From Nocardia cyriacigeorgica (GTDB lineage Bacteria > Actinomycetota > Actinomycetes > Mycobacteriales > Mycobacteriaceae), in NCBI RefSeq assembly GCF_029868385.1, contig NZ_JARWNX010000062.1:310001-374000 (forward strand): a stretch of DNA of 64,000 nucleotides, in the 5' to 3' direction. Both the position numbers and the translations under genes were made by a program. Numbering within the stretch: position 1 is the stretch's first letter; each line of letters opens with the position of its first letter. The notes below the pieces were generated by a model. That model was not told the origin of the DNA, did no database searches, and saw only the letters and a program-made list of their open reading frames with translations. Shown in pieces: positions 33,281-42,828 of the stretch.

Positions 33281-35671
33281 GTGGACATGGATGTCGTGGT
33301 CGACCTGCTGATCGCCCACGCGATCGGCTGGCAGGCCCGCGCCCGGCTGCGGGTGGGTGAGCTGAGCGGCTGGACACTCGACACCGTGTCGACGCTGGTC
33401 GCGAACGTCGTGGACAGCCGACTCGGCCGCGACCCCGCCATCGATCGGCTCCTCTGGGAAACCCGCTCGAGCGGCAGCCCCTCCGAGACCACGCGCGCTG
33501 CGGCACGCCAGGTCCTGGAGTCGGTGGCCCGACAGGATCCGGCGTTCCGGGCCGCGCTGGCCCGTGCGGTCGCCGGACAGTCGGAACTCTGGCCGCGCTC
33601 ATCGGAGCCCGATGCGGCCGCACGCCCGGATCCCGAGCCACAGTCCCCGGCACAGCCGAACAGCGGCGCCGGACAGCAACACACGGGCGGATACCCCGCG
33701 ATCGGACCGTCCACGAGATGGTCCGCCGGCGGGAAGAGCCAGCCGCAACAGGGATCGGGTCGACCGCAACCGGGATGGGGCGAGCCACGGCTCCCACCGG
33801 CACAGCCGCCGCCACCACCGCCGGCCATGCGACCACCGCCGGAGCTCGGGCGCCGCGAACGTCGGCGCCGCCGGCTTCGCGCCGCGCCGCCGGTGTCCGC
33901 TGAGCGACACGGCCGACTCCGCGACCGCCTGCGGTTTCGCCTGCGCGGCCTACCGCGGCGGGGGCGGGATGTGTCGGCGGACGAAGGACATCATGAGCAT
34001 CTGGTCGACCCCGAGGAGCAGATAGACCTCGCCCAGTCCGTCGATGATCTGACGCCGGAACAAGGCGCACCGGCCGAGGCGATCCGGGACCACGTTTCCT
34101 ATCCACGATTGGAAGCACCCGACGTCGTGGTCGCCAACGAACCATTCCAGGTCACCGTCGGTCTGTCGGAGACCTTCGATATGGCGACGATGGTGTCGGG
34201 TCGGGTGCACGTGTACTCGTCGGAACCGGAGTTCGAGGTCGACATCGAAGTGCTGGTCGATCCGAAATCGCTGGTCATCGCCGGTGATCCGCATATCCGT
34301 GTGCGGGTGACGCTCGATGCGCCGTATCCGCGCCACACCCTGATCATGCGCGCGCTGACCGATCCGTCGCTGACGCCGGAACGCACGCTCCGGCTGATCA
34401 TCCGCAGGCAGGGACGCATCATCGGGCTGGCCGCGCGCACCCTCATCGTGGTGGCCACCGCGGCCAGGCTGGCCACCCAGCCACCGCCGCCTCCGCCGCC
34501 GCGTCAGCTGCTCGATCTCGAATTGCTGCTCGATGAGCGGCCGCCCGATCTGGTGGTCGTGGTCTATCGGGCCGATGAACCCGACACCTACGTCTGGGAC
34601 GCCTACGCACTCAGCGGCCAGATCGCCATTCCGGACAGCCTGCGCCGCAGCCGGATCGACCACAGTGCACGCGATTACGCCACCTACACTCGCCGCCTGG
34701 TCAAATCGGAGGCGTTTCGCGGGGTCGGGATCTTCGACAACCTGCGCGGGTACGGCGTGCTGGTGGCCTCGGCGCTGCCGATCGGAATCCAGGCGGTGCT
34801 GCGTGAACTCGTGCGCGATCGCACCGAGGCTCCGGCGGTGCTGTGGTTGACCGAGGAGGCGTTCGTGCCGTGGGAACTCGCGGTCCTCGACCCGCCGCTG
34901 CACACCCGCTATGCGGGCGCGGCGCCGTTCCTCGGCGCTCATCTGGCGATGTCGCGGTGGCCGTTTTCCCCCGAGGGCCCGCGGCCGAGTCCGCGACGCG
35001 ACCATCCGATCATCGCGCAGGCAGTGCTGACCGCCGACTACGAAGGGGTCAGGAACTTTCCGCGGCTGCCCGCAGCCATCGCGGAGGCCGCCCGGTTCAA
35101 CGAGCGGTACGGGCCGATCACCACGCTGCCGCCGTTTCGGGAGCAGGTCATCGCCTGTCTGGAGGGCCGAATTCCGGTCGATCTGCTGCATGTCGCGCTG
35201 CACGGCACCTTCGACGAGGCGGTTCAGGAGGACGGTCTGGTCCTGTTGGAGCCGCGGGCCGATGGTTTCGCGGCGTCGTTTCTCACCGCCCTCGCGGTGC
35301 GCGGGCTGCGCAATGCCTCCAGCACGCCGTTCGTCTACCTGAACGCCTGTTCGGTCGGTGCGGGTCAGTCGATCCTCGGCAGTTACGCCGGGTTTGCGAC
35401 GGCGCTGCTGCGCACCGGCGCGATCGGCGTCGTCGCCCCGCTGTGGACGATCGACGATACGGTCGCCGCCGAGCTCGCCGCCCGCTTCTACGACGGCGCA
35501 TTCGCCGATCCGCCGATTCCGGTCGCCGAGCTGCTGCGCCGGGCCCGCGCCGAGTACACCAGGGACCGGGTGGCGGCCGACCCCGAGCACATCACGCCGA
35601 CCCACCTCGGCTATCTGGCCTTCGGCCATCCACGACTTACACTGCGGCGCAACAGTTCACCGGAAAGGTAG
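33281..35671 (+). CDS. CHAT-domain (caspase-like) protease with separate N-terminal domain
   Basis: 796 aa. Residues 1-105 are a helical domain (LLIAHAIGWQARARLRVGEL, ending QDPAFRAALARAV) reminiscent of the small adaptor domains on actinobacterial conflict-system effectors. Residues 105-235 are Pro/Gln-rich and disordered. A beta-rich segment (about 275-400, VVVANEPFQVTVGLSETFDM) follows, then a second Pro run. The CHAT protease covers about 480-790, with His641 in LLHVALHGTF and Cys690 in VYLNACSVGAGQS as the catalytic dyad. The start is GTG 33281, 7 nt after a perfect AGGAGG. The stop is 6 bp before the hydrolase gene. The target is unknown, possibly the neighbouring lipase. Confidence 0.88.
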   Translation: MDMDVVVDLLIAHAIGWQARARLRVGELSGWTLDTVSTLVANVVDSRLGRDPAIDRLLWETRSSGSPSETTRAAARQVLESVARQDPAFRAALARAVAGQSELWPRSSEPDAAARPDPEPQSPAQPNSGAGQQHTGGYPAIGPSTRWSAGGKSQPQQGSGRPQPGWGEPRLPPAQPPPPPPAMRPPPELGRRERRRRRLRAAPPVSAERHGRLRDRLRFRLRGLPRRGRDVSADEGHHEHLVDPEEQIDLAQSVDDLTPEQGAPAEAIRDHVSYPRLEAPDVVVANEPFQVTVGLSETFDMATMVSGRVHVYSSEPEFEVDIEVLVDPKSLVIAGDPHIRVRVTLDAPYPRHTLIMRALTDPSLTPERTLRLIIRRQGRIIGLAARTLIVVATAARLATQPPPPPPPRQLLDLELLLDERPPDLVVVVYRADEPDTYVWDAYALSGQIAIPDSLRRSRIDHSARDYATYTRRLVKSEAFRGVGIFDNLRGYGVLVASALPIGIQAVLRELVRDRTEAPAVLWLTEEAFVPWELAVLDPPLHTRYAGAAPFLGAHLAMSRWPFSPEGPRPSPRRDHPIIAQAVLTADYEGVRNFPRLPAAIAEAARFNERYGPITTLPPFREQVIACLEGRIPVDLLHVALHGTFDEAVQEDGLVLLEPRADGFAASFLTALAVRGLRNASSTPFVYLNACSVGAGQSILGSYAGFATALLRTGAIGVVAPLWTIDDTVAAELAARFYDGAFADPPIPVAELLRRARAEYTRDRVAADPEHITPTHLGYLAFGHPRLTLRRNSSPER

Positions 35672-35677
35672 CGGCAT

Positions 35678-37141
35678 ATGCCCGAGGAGTTCCCGCTCGA
35701 CGAGGACGGCCGCGCGGTCGAAGTGCACCGGCGGATCACCCTGCGCACCCCCGGTCTGGCCGGACGGGCGACGGTGCACGAAGCGGCCGGATCGGGCACT
35801 CGCGCCGCCGAACAGACCACCGAGGCGCTGGTGGCGGCGTTGGCGCTCAACGATATCGAGGAAGACCTCACCATCGAGATCCGCGAACCGCGCGAGCGCA
35901 CCGAATCGAGCGGAACCAGGGCGGCGGGCGGACCCGACGATATCGTCATGCAGGTCGCCGATCCCGGCAACGGCTGGTGCCAGGTGGTGTTGTACGCCTC
36001 CGAGGACGGCGCGCTCACCTGGCATTTTCCCGAGGTGACGCCGGGCCTGCTGACCTACCGGATTCCGCGCGCGGTCATGCCCACCGCCGAGGCACCGGGT
36101 GCGCATCGCGGTCTGACCGGTGCGATCGGCACCAAGCTACTGAAGGTGCTGGTGTTCCGGTTGGTGCGCGAAGGCGCGGGCTGGGTCGGTGCGCGGTTCG
36201 CCGAATTCGTCGAGAACAGGCGGCATCCGCATCGTTTGCGCTCGGTTGGCTCGGATGATTACCGCGTGCCCGGCGCCGAGTTGAGCGCCGAGGCGCTGGC
36301 ACATATGGAAATGGGCCGGACCCTGTTGCTGCTGCACGGCACGATCAGTTCGACGCACGGGGCCTTCGGTGCGCTTCCCGTCGAAACCATGCGCGAGCTG
36401 CACGCCGCCTATGAAGGGCGGATCATCGCCTTCGATCATCCGACGGTGTCGAAGACGCCGGTCGACAATATCGCCTGGCTCACCGACCATCTGCGCGCGC
36501 GGGACGCCCGCCTCGACGTCGACATCGTCTGCCATTCACGCGGCGGGCTGGTCGGACGAGTGTTGACCGAGCGACCGGATCTGGCGGCCGCCGCGGACAC
36601 CCTCTCGGTGGGCAAGATCGTGTTGGTCGGTACGCCGAACGCGGGAACGGCCCTGGCCGATGTGGGCAAACACGAACAGCTGCTCGACCGGTTCACCTCG
36701 CTGTTGCAGCTGGTGCCGGACAATGGCGTCACCGATGCCCTCGATATCGTGCTGGCGCTGGTGAAACAGATCGCGGCGGGTGTGGCCGAGGGCCTCGACG
36801 GACTCATGTCGATGAACCCGGCCCAGCCGTTCCTGACCGAACAGCTCACCGGCCGACACCCCACCGGCGCACGCTATTTCACCGTCGGCGCGAACTACGA
36901 ACCACCGGCGGGTTCCTCGCTGCTGCGCATCGCCGGAGACGGCGGCGTCGATCTGGTCTTCGGTCGCGCCGACAACGACCTCATCGTGCCGACCGCCGGT
37001 GCGCTCGCACTCGACGGCACCCATCCCCTGCCGGTCACCGATCACCTGGCCGTCGATGCCACCGCCGCGGTGGACCACTTCGGCTATTTCGATCATCCGG
37101 CGCTGACCGAATCGCTGGTGCGCTGGCTACGCACCGGGTGA
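35678..37141 (+). CDS. Lipase-like alpha/beta hydrolase paired with the CHAT protease
   Basis: 487 aa. Residues 1-205 form an unrecognised N-terminal region containing DDIVMQVADPGNGWCQVVLY. The alpha/beta-hydrolase domain (about 215-487) has the oxyanion segment LLLLHGTISSTHGAFG, the nucleophile elbow DIVCHSRGGLVGRV with Ser287, and acidic and His candidates in FGRADNDLIVPT and VTDHLAVDATAAVDHFGYFDH. No signal peptide, so it acts inside the cell. ATG 35678 has GGAAAGG upstream. The two-gene unit ends at the perfect hairpin at 37192-37221. A protease-controlled lipase attacking membrane or storage lipids is an attractive but unproven model. Confidence 0.82.
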   Translation: MPEEFPLDEDGRAVEVHRRITLRTPGLAGRATVHEAAGSGTRAAEQTTEALVAALALNDIEEDLTIEIREPRERTESSGTRAAGGPDDIVMQVADPGNGWCQVVLYASEDGALTWHFPEVTPGLLTYRIPRAVMPTAEAPGAHRGLTGAIGTKLLKVLVFRLVREGAGWVGARFAEFVENRRHPHRLRSVGSDDYRVPGAELSAEALAHMEMGRTLLLLHGTISSTHGAFGALPVETMRELHAAYEGRIIAFDHPTVSKTPVDNIAWLTDHLRARDARLDVDIVCHSRGGLVGRVLTERPDLAAAADTLSVGKIVLVGTPNAGTALADVGKHEQLLDRFTSLLQLVPDNGVTDALDIVLALVKQIAAGVAEGLDGLMSMNPAQPFLTEQLTGRHPTGARYFTVGANYEPPAGSSLLRIAGDGGVDLVFGRADNDLIVPTAGALALDGTHPLPVTDHLAVDATAAVDHFGYFDHPALTESLVRWLRTG

Positions 37142-37191
37142 ACGCGCGAGGCGATACGACCGAACAGCGCCCTCGAGGTGCGGAAACGACT

Positions 37192-37221
37192 GTGACCACC
37201 GCGAGTGATCGCGGTGGTCAC
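37192..37221. terminator. Perfect 13-bp bidirectional terminator hairpin
   Basis: GTGACCACCGCGA (37192-37204) is exactly complementary to TCGCGGTGGTCAC (37209-37221) around a GTGA loop. It lies between the convergent hydrolase gene and sufT and can terminate both. Confidence 0.85.
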
Positions 37222-37243
37222 GTCGGAAGGAATCGAATCCCGG

Positions 37244-37621
37244 TCAGACAGTGAAGCCGAGGGCGCGCAACTGTTCGCGACCGTCCTCGGTGATCTTGTC
37301 CGGGCCCCACGGCGGCATCCAGACCCAGTTGATCTTCAGGTCCTCCACCAGACCGCTGCGCACCAGCGCATTGCGGGACTGATCCTCGATGACATCGGTC
37401 AGCGGACACGCCGCCGAGGTGAGGGTCATATCGAGGGTGGCGACATTGTCCTGATCCACCTGCATGCCGTAGACCAGGCCGAGGTCCACGACATTGATGC
37501 CGAGTTCTGGGTCGACGACATCACGCATCGCCTCCTCGAGATCCTCGAGATGTTTGATCTCCTCGGCCGAGAGTTCCGCCTCGACCGGCGCGGCGGCTTC
37601 GGTGGCCGGTGTTTCACTCAT
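37244..37621 (-). CDS. sufT: SufT-like Fe-S cluster assembly factor (MIP18/DUF59 family)
   Basis: 125 aa. The DUF59 core shows MRDVVDPELGINVVDLGLVY, MTLTSAACPLTDVIEDQ (the reactive Cys in ACPLTD) and VWMPPWGPDKITEDGREQL. It corresponds to Rv1466 at the end of the mycobacterial suf operon and probably aids maturation of target Fe-S proteins. The acidic N-terminal 25 residues are family-variable. It overlaps sufU by 4 bp. Confidence 0.9.
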   Translation of the reverse strand: MSETPATEAAAPVEAELSAEEIKHLEDLEEAMRDVVDPELGINVVDLGLVYGMQVDQDNVATLDMTLTSAACPLTDVIEDQSRNALVRSGLVEDLKINWVWMPPWGPDKITEDGREQLRALGFTV

Positions 37622-38112
37622 GACGTTTCCCCATTCGTGGACGGATCACTGCCCATTGTCCGCTTCGCGTCCTCGGCGGAGGTGATGCGGACCACCGCGT
37701 CCTTGAACGCCATCCAGCCGAGCAACGCGCATTTGACCCGCGCCGGATATTTGGCCACGCCCGCCAGCGCGATACCGTCGCCGATCATGTCCTCGTCGCC
37801 GTCGACCGTGCCGCGGCTGGAGATCATCTCGTTGTAGGAGTCGACCACCTTCAGCGCCTGCTGGATCGGCAGCCCGATCACCTGATCGGTGAGGATCGAG
37901 GTGGCGGCCTGACTGATCGAACAACCCTGCCCCTCATAGGACACATCGGCCACGTCACCGTTGTCGTCCAGCTGGACGCGCAGGGTCACCTCGTCGCCGC
38001 AGGTGGGGTTCACGTGGTGCACTTCGGCGCCGAACGGCTCCCGCAGCCCGCGGTGATGCGGGTGTTTGTAATGGTCCAGGATCACTTCCTGGTACATCTG
38101 CTCCATGCGCAT
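37618..38112 (-). CDS. sufU: SufU-type Fe-S cluster assembly / sulfur acceptor protein
   Basis: 164 aa. Conserved zinc ligands and reactive cysteines are in NPTCGDEVTL, GQGCSISQAATSIL and RVKCALLGWMAF. The protein accepts persulfide sulfur from the SufS desulfurase through a zinc-ligand swap. The start ATG at 38112 is 3 bp after the sufS stop. The RKCA-type third Cys and the MxEQMYQEVILDHYKHP N-terminus are standard for SufU. Confidence 0.93.
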   Translation of the reverse strand: MRMEQMYQEVILDHYKHPHHRGLREPFGAEVHHVNPTCGDEVTLRVQLDDNGDVADVSYEGQGCSISQAATSILTDQVIGLPIQQALKVVDSYNEMISSRGTVDGDEDMIGDGIALAGVAKYPARVKCALLGWMAFKDAVVRITSAEDAKRTMGSDPSTNGETS

Positions 38113-38115
38113 GAC

Positions 38116-39369
38116 TTATCCAACCCCGAAGAAGCTCTGCGCCTTCCGCACGGCGGCGACCAGTTTGTCCACCTCGTCGACGGTGTTGTAGACCGCGAAC
38201 GAGGCGCGCGCGGTGGCCGCGATACCGAAGCGACGGTGCAGCGGCCAGGCGCAATGGTGGCCGACGCGGATCGCGACGCCCTGATCGTCGAGGATCTGGC
38301 CGACGTCATGGGCGTGGATGCCCTCCACCACGAACGCCACCGCGCCACCGCGGTCCACATTCTCGGTGGGGCCGACGATCCGCACACCCTCGACCTCGCC
38401 GAGTCCGGCCAAGGCCGCCTCCACCAGCGTGTGCTCATGGGCGGCGACGGCTTCCATGCCGATGGCATCCAGATATCGCACGGCGGCGGCCAGCCCGATG
38501 ACCTGCGAGGTCATCGGCACACCGGCCTCGAACCGCTGCGGCGGCGGCGCGTAGGTGCTGCGTTCCATGGTGACGGTCTCGATCATCGAGCCGCCGGTGA
38601 TGTAGGGCGGGGTCTGCTCCAGCAGCGCCCGCTTGCCGTACAGCACACCGACACCGGACGGGCCGAGCATCTTGTGCCCGGAGAACGCGGCGTAATCCAC
38701 ATCGAGTGCATGGAAGTCGACCGGCATATGCGGCACCGACTGGCACGCGTCGAGCACCACGAGGGCACCGACGGCCCGCGCCCGGCGCACGAGTTCCGCG
38801 ACCGGGGCGACCGCACCGGTGACATTGGACTGATGGGTGAAGGCGACCACCTTCGTGGCCGGGGTCAGCTCCAGCGAATCGAGGTCGATACGCCCGTCCT
38901 CGGTGACGCCGTACCACTTCAGCGTCGCACCCGTACGGCGCGACAGCTCCTGCCACGGCACCAGATTCGCGTGATGCTCCAGCTCGGTGATGACGATCTC
39001 GTCGCCCGGCCCCACGTGGTGGGGGAAGCGGTCGTCGCCGAAGGCGTTGGTGACCAGGTTCAGCGATTCGGTCGCGTTCTTGGTGAACACGATCTCACCC
39101 GCGTCCACCCCGACGAACCGGGCGATATCGGCGCGGGCGCCCTCATAGGCGTCGGTGGCCTCTTCGGAGAGCTGATGCGCACCACGGTGCACCGCCGAAT
39201 TGGCCGTGACGAGGAACTCGCGTTCGGCGTCGAGCACCGCGAGCGGACGCTGCGAGGTGGCGCCGGAGTCCAGGTACACCAACGGTTTCCCGTCCCGGAC
39301 CGTACGGTTCAGGATCGGGAAATCGGCCCGGACCCGGGCCACGTCGAGGGTGCGGACCGTAGCGGTCAT
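38116..39369 (-). CDS. sufS: SufS-type cysteine desulfurase
   Basis: 417 aa PLP enzyme of class II desulfurases (SufS/CsdA). The PLP lysine is in AAFSGHKMLGPSGVGVLYG. The histidine of ELEHHANLVPW stacks on PLP, and the catalytic Cys is in IRVGHHCAWPLHRR. It removes sulfur from L-cysteine and passes it to SufU. The start at 39369 is 1 bp after the sufC stop and agrees with family alignments (TLDVARVRADFPIL). Confidence 0.94.
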   Translation of the reverse strand: MTATVRTLDVARVRADFPILNRTVRDGKPLVYLDSGATSQRPLAVLDAEREFLVTANSAVHRGAHQLSEEATDAYEGARADIARFVGVDAGEIVFTKNATESLNLVTNAFGDDRFPHHVGPGDEIVITELEHHANLVPWQELSRRTGATLKWYGVTEDGRIDLDSLELTPATKVVAFTHQSNVTGAVAPVAELVRRARAVGALVVLDACQSVPHMPVDFHALDVDYAAFSGHKMLGPSGVGVLYGKRALLEQTPPYITGGSMIETVTMERSTYAPPPQRFEAGVPMTSQVIGLAAAVRYLDAIGMEAVAAHEHTLVEAALAGLGEVEGVRIVGPTENVDRGGAVAFVVEGIHAHDVGQILDDQGVAIRVGHHCAWPLHRRFGIAATARASFAVYNTVDEVDKLVAAVRKAQSFFGVG

Positions 39370-39370
39370 C

Positions 39371-40144
39371 TCAGGCTCCAGCGGTCGCGGAGGTGAAGCG
39401 GACGTAGCCGTTGGCGTCGAGTTCCTCGGCGAGTTCGGCGCCGCCCTCGGCGACGATACGACCGCCGACGAACACATGCACGAACTCCGGCTGGATGTAG
39501 CGCAGGATGCGGGTGTAGTGGGTGATCAGCAGCACGCCACCGTTCTCGCGCTCCTTGTAGCGGTTCACACCCTCGGACACGATGCGCAGCGCGTCCACGT
39601 CGAGGCCGGAGTCGGTCTCGTCCAGGATCGCGATCTTCGGCTTGAGCAGACCCAGTTGCAGGATCTCGTGCCGCTTCTTCTCACCACCGGAGAAGCCCTC
39701 GTTGACGCTGCGGTCGGCGAAGGCGGCGTCGATCTCGAGCTCGCTCATCGACTCCTTGACTTCCTTGACCCAGTGCCGCAGCTTCGGGGCCTCACCGCGC
39801 ACGGCGGTGGCGGCGGTCCGCAGGAAGTTCGACATCGAGACGCCCGGCACCTCGACCGGGTACTGCATGGCCAGGAACAGACCGGCCCGCGCGCGCTCGT
39901 CCACCGACATCTCCAGCACGTCTTCACCGTCGAGGGTGATCGAACCGGAGGTCACCGTGTACTTGGGGTGACCGGCGATGGCGTAGGACAGGGTGGACTT
40001 GCCGGAACCGTTGGGGCCCATGATCGCGTGCGTCTCGCCCGAGCGCACCGTCAGGTTCACGCCCTTGAGGATCTTGATGGGCTCGCCGGTCTCGTCGGGG
40101 TTGGCGACCTCGGCGTGCAGGTCCTTGATTTCCAGGGTGGTCAT
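39371..40144 (-). CDS. sufC: SufC Fe-S assembly ATPase
   Basis: 257 aa ABC-type ATPase of the SufBCD scaffold. Walker A is GPNGSGKSTL, the signature NEGFSGGEKKRHEI, and Walker B AILDETDSGLDVDAL, the SufC variant with ETDSG. It drives the conformational change of SufB-SufD during cluster assembly. ATG 40144 follows AAGGAA. It is separated from sufD by 36 bp, the only real gap within the operon. Confidence 0.95.
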   Translation of the reverse strand: MTTLEIKDLHAEVANPDETGEPIKILKGVNLTVRSGETHAIMGPNGSGKSTLSYAIAGHPKYTVTSGSITLDGEDVLEMSVDERARAGLFLAMQYPVEVPGVSMSNFLRTAATAVRGEAPKLRHWVKEVKESMSELEIDAAFADRSVNEGFSGGEKKRHEILQLGLLKPKIAILDETDSGLDVDALRIVSEGVNRYKERENGGVLLITHYTRILRYIQPEFVHVFVGGRIVAEGGAELAEELDANGYVRFTSATAGA

Positions 40145-40180
40145 GGAGTTCGAATTCCTTCGTGGAGTGAGTGGTTCGGG

Positions 40181-41392
40181 TCAGACGCCGATCGCGGCGA
40201 GTTCGGCCTCGATGGCCGACTCCAGCCGCTCCCGGATCTCGTGGACCGCGATCTTCTGGATGATCTCGTGGAAGAAGCCGCGCACCACCAGACGCCGCGC
40301 GACATCCTCCGGGATACCGCGAGAGCGCAGGTAGAACAGCTGCTCGTCATCGAAACGGCCGGTGGCGCTGGCATGGCCCGCACCGGCGATCTCGCCGGTC
40401 TCGATCTCCAGGTTCGGCACCGAGTCGGCGCGCGCACCGTCGGTGAGCACCAGATTGCGGTTGACCTCGAAGGTGTCGGTGCCCTCGGCGGCCGCGCGGA
40501 TCAGCACATCGCCGACCCAGACCGTGCGGGCATCGCCCTTGGGCGACTGCGGATCACCTTGCAGCGCGCCCTTGTAGAGGACGTTCGACTTGCAGTTCGG
40601 CTGGGAGTGATCCACCAGCAGACGCTGCTCGAAGTGCTGGCCCGCATCGGCGAAGTAGAGGCCGAGCAACTCGGCGTCGCCGCCGGGACCGTCGTACTTC
40701 ACGGTGCCGGTGAGCCGCACCAGATCGCCGCCGAGAGTGACCGCGATATGACGCAGCGTGGCATCGCGGCCGAGATTGGCGTGGTGCGCGGTCGCGTTGA
40801 CGGCGTCATCGGCCCAATCCTGCACCGCGACGACCGTCAGCTTGGCGCTGTCACCGAGCACGAACTCCACGTTCTCCGCGTAGGTTCCGCTGCCCCGCTG
40901 GTCGATGACCACGGTGGCGACGGCGAAGTTGCCGAGGCGGATCTGAAGATGGCCGTAGGCGGTCTTCCCCTCGCCGGGGCCGGTGACCGTGATCACGGTC
41001 GGTTCGGCGACCTCGGTCTCCGCACCGACGGATACGATCGTGGCCGTCTCGAAACCCGAGTACGCCTGGGCCGCAACACGATCCGCTGGCACTCCGGCCT
41101 GACCGAGCCGGGCGTCGGTGCGCTCCACGGTCTCCACGTCCACGCCGTCGACCGAACTCACCTCGACAACGGCCGCGCCGTCACGCACGGCGGTACCGTC
41201 ATGCAGGCCACGCAGGCGGCGCAGCGGGGTGAACCGCCACTCCTCGTCGCGACCCGAGGGCACCTCGAAAGCGTCGACGTCGAACGAGGTGAAGACCTCG
41301 CCCTTGTTGATCGCGGCTCCGGCGCCCGGGTTCTGAATCGGCTTGGTCGAAGGGTTCTCGCCCTCGACCGCGCCCACCACACCTGTCGCCAT
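40181..41392 (-). CDS. sufD: SufD Fe-S assembly scaffold protein
   Basis: 403 aa beta-helix scaffold partner of SufB and SufC. Conserved segments include GRDEEWRFTPLRRL near residue 50, VDHSQPNCKSNVLYKGAL, and the C-terminal HASATGRFDDEQLFYLRSRG and EDVARRLVVRGFFHEII. The His within HASATG is the residue implicated in cluster assembly in E. coli SufD. The ATG at 41392 overlaps the sufB stop (TGATG). Confidence 0.94.
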   Translation of the reverse strand: MATGVVGAVEGENPSTKPIQNPGAGAAINKGEVFTSFDVDAFEVPSGRDEEWRFTPLRRLRGLHDGTAVRDGAAVVEVSSVDGVDVETVERTDARLGQAGVPADRVAAQAYSGFETATIVSVGAETEVAEPTVITVTGPGEGKTAYGHLQIRLGNFAVATVVIDQRGSGTYAENVEFVLGDSAKLTVVAVQDWADDAVNATAHHANLGRDATLRHIAVTLGGDLVRLTGTVKYDGPGGDAELLGLYFADAGQHFEQRLLVDHSQPNCKSNVLYKGALQGDPQSPKGDARTVWVGDVLIRAAAEGTDTFEVNRNLVLTDGARADSVPNLEIETGEIAGAGHASATGRFDDEQLFYLRSRGIPEDVARRLVVRGFFHEIIQKIAVHEIRERLESAIEAELAAIGV

Positions 41393-42828
41393 CAGCCGAC
41401 GGCTCCTTCCATTTGCAGCTCGATGAGCCGGTTCAGTTCCAATGCGTATTCCATCGGCAGTTCCTTGGCGATGGGCTCGACGAAGCCGCGCACCACCATG
41501 GCCATGGCCTCGTCCTCGGTCAGGCCGCGGCTCATCAGGTAGAACAGCTGGTCTTCCGAGACCTTCGAGACCGTGGCCTCATGGCCCATGGTCACGTCGT
41601 CCTCGCGGATGTCGACGTAGGGGTAGGTGTCGGAGCGGCTGATCGTATCGACCAGCAGCGCATCACATTTCACCGTCGACTTCGACCCGTGCGCACCCTT
41701 GTTGACCTGCACCAGGCCGCGGTAGGAGGCCCGGCCGCCACCGCGCGCCACCGACTTCGACACGATGGTCGATGAGGTGTGCGGCGCCAGATGCAGCATC
41801 TTCGCACCGGTGTCCTGGTGCTGGCCCTCACCGGCGAAGGCCACCGAGAGCACCTCGCCCTTGGCGTGCTCGCCGGTCATCCAGACCGCCGGGTACTTCA
41901 TGGTGACCTTGGAGCCGATATTGCCGTCGATCCACTCCATGGTGGCGCCCGCCTCGGCCTTGGCCCGCTTGGTGACCAGGTTGTAGACGTTGTTCGACCA
42001 GTTCTGGATGGTGGTGTAGCGGCAGCGGCCGCCCTTCTTCACGATGATCTCCACCACCGCGGAGTGCAGCGAGTCGGACTTGTAGATCGGCGCGGTGCAG
42101 CCCTCGACATAGTGCACGTATGCGCCCTCGTCGACGATGATCAGCGTGCGCTCGAACTGGCCCATGTTCTCGGTGTTGATGCGGAAGTAGGCCTGCAACG
42201 GAATGTCGACGTGCACGCCCGGCGGCACGTAGATGAACGAACCGCCCGACCAGACCGCGGTGTTCAGCGCGGAGAACTTGTTGTCACCGGCCGGGATCAC
42301 CGAGCCGAAGTACTGCTCGAAGATCTCCGGGTGCTCACGCAGACCGGTATCGGTATCGAGGAAGATGACGCCCTGCTTCTCCAGATCCTCGCGGATGGAG
42401 TGGTAGACCACCTCGGACTCGTACTGCGCGGCCACACCGGCGACCAGGCGCTGCTTCTCCGCCTCCGGGATGCCGAGCTTGTCGTAGGTGTTCTTGATGT
42501 CTTCGGGCAGGTCTTCCCAGCTCTCGGCCTGCTTCTCCGAGGAGCGCACGAAGTACTTGATGTTGTCGAAGTCGATGCCGTCGAGGTTGGAGCCCCAGTG
42601 CGGCATCGGCTTACGGTCGAAGATGCGCAACGCCTTGAGCCGCTGCTCGAGCATCCAGGGCGTCTCGTTCTTCTTGGCCGAGATGTCGCGGACGACAGCC
42701 TCGGACAGGCCTCGTTGCGCACTGGCACCCGCGGCGTCCGAATCGGCCCAGCCGTAACCGTATTTACCCAGCGACGCGATGGTCTCTTCCTGAGTGAGCG
42801 GTTGCACCTGGTCGGTGGTCGTCGTCAT
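41392..42828 (-). CDS. sufB: SufB Fe-S assembly scaffold protein
   Basis: 478 aa, full-length and without an intein (M. tuberculosis SufB carries one). Hallmarks are GSFIYVPPGVHVDIPLQAYF, HYVEGCTAPIY, RCRYTTIQNWSNNVYNLVTK and KCDALLVDTISRSDTYPYVD, with the cluster-ligand Cys in VKCDAL. It is the site of cluster assembly together with SufC and SufD. ATG 42828 has AAGGAG 7 nt upstream and overlaps the sufR stop. Confidence 0.96.
   Translation of the reverse strand: MTTTTDQVQPLTQEETIASLGKYGYGWADSDAAGASAQRGLSEAVVRDISAKKNETPWMLEQRLKALRIFDRKPMPHWGSNLDGIDFDNIKYFVRSSEKQAESWEDLPEDIKNTYDKLGIPEAEKQRLVAGVAAQYESEVVYHSIREDLEKQGVIFLDTDTGLREHPEIFEQYFGSVIPAGDNKFSALNTAVWSGGSFIYVPPGVHVDIPLQAYFRINTENMGQFERTLIIVDEGAYVHYVEGCTAPIYKSDSLHSAVVEIIVKKGGRCRYTTIQNWSNNVYNLVTKRAKAEAGATMEWIDGNIGSKVTMKYPAVWMTGEHAKGEVLSVAFAGEGQHQDTGAKMLHLAPHTSSTIVSKSVARGGGRASYRGLVQVNKGAHGSKSTVKCDALLVDTISRSDTYPYVDIREDDVTMGHEATVSKVSEDQLFYLMSRGLTEDEAMAMVVRGFVEPIAKELPMEYALELNRLIELQMEGAVG

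Noticed and set aside
41392..42828. Intein in SufB as in M. tuberculosis
   Set aside because: The protein is uninterrupted at 478 aa.
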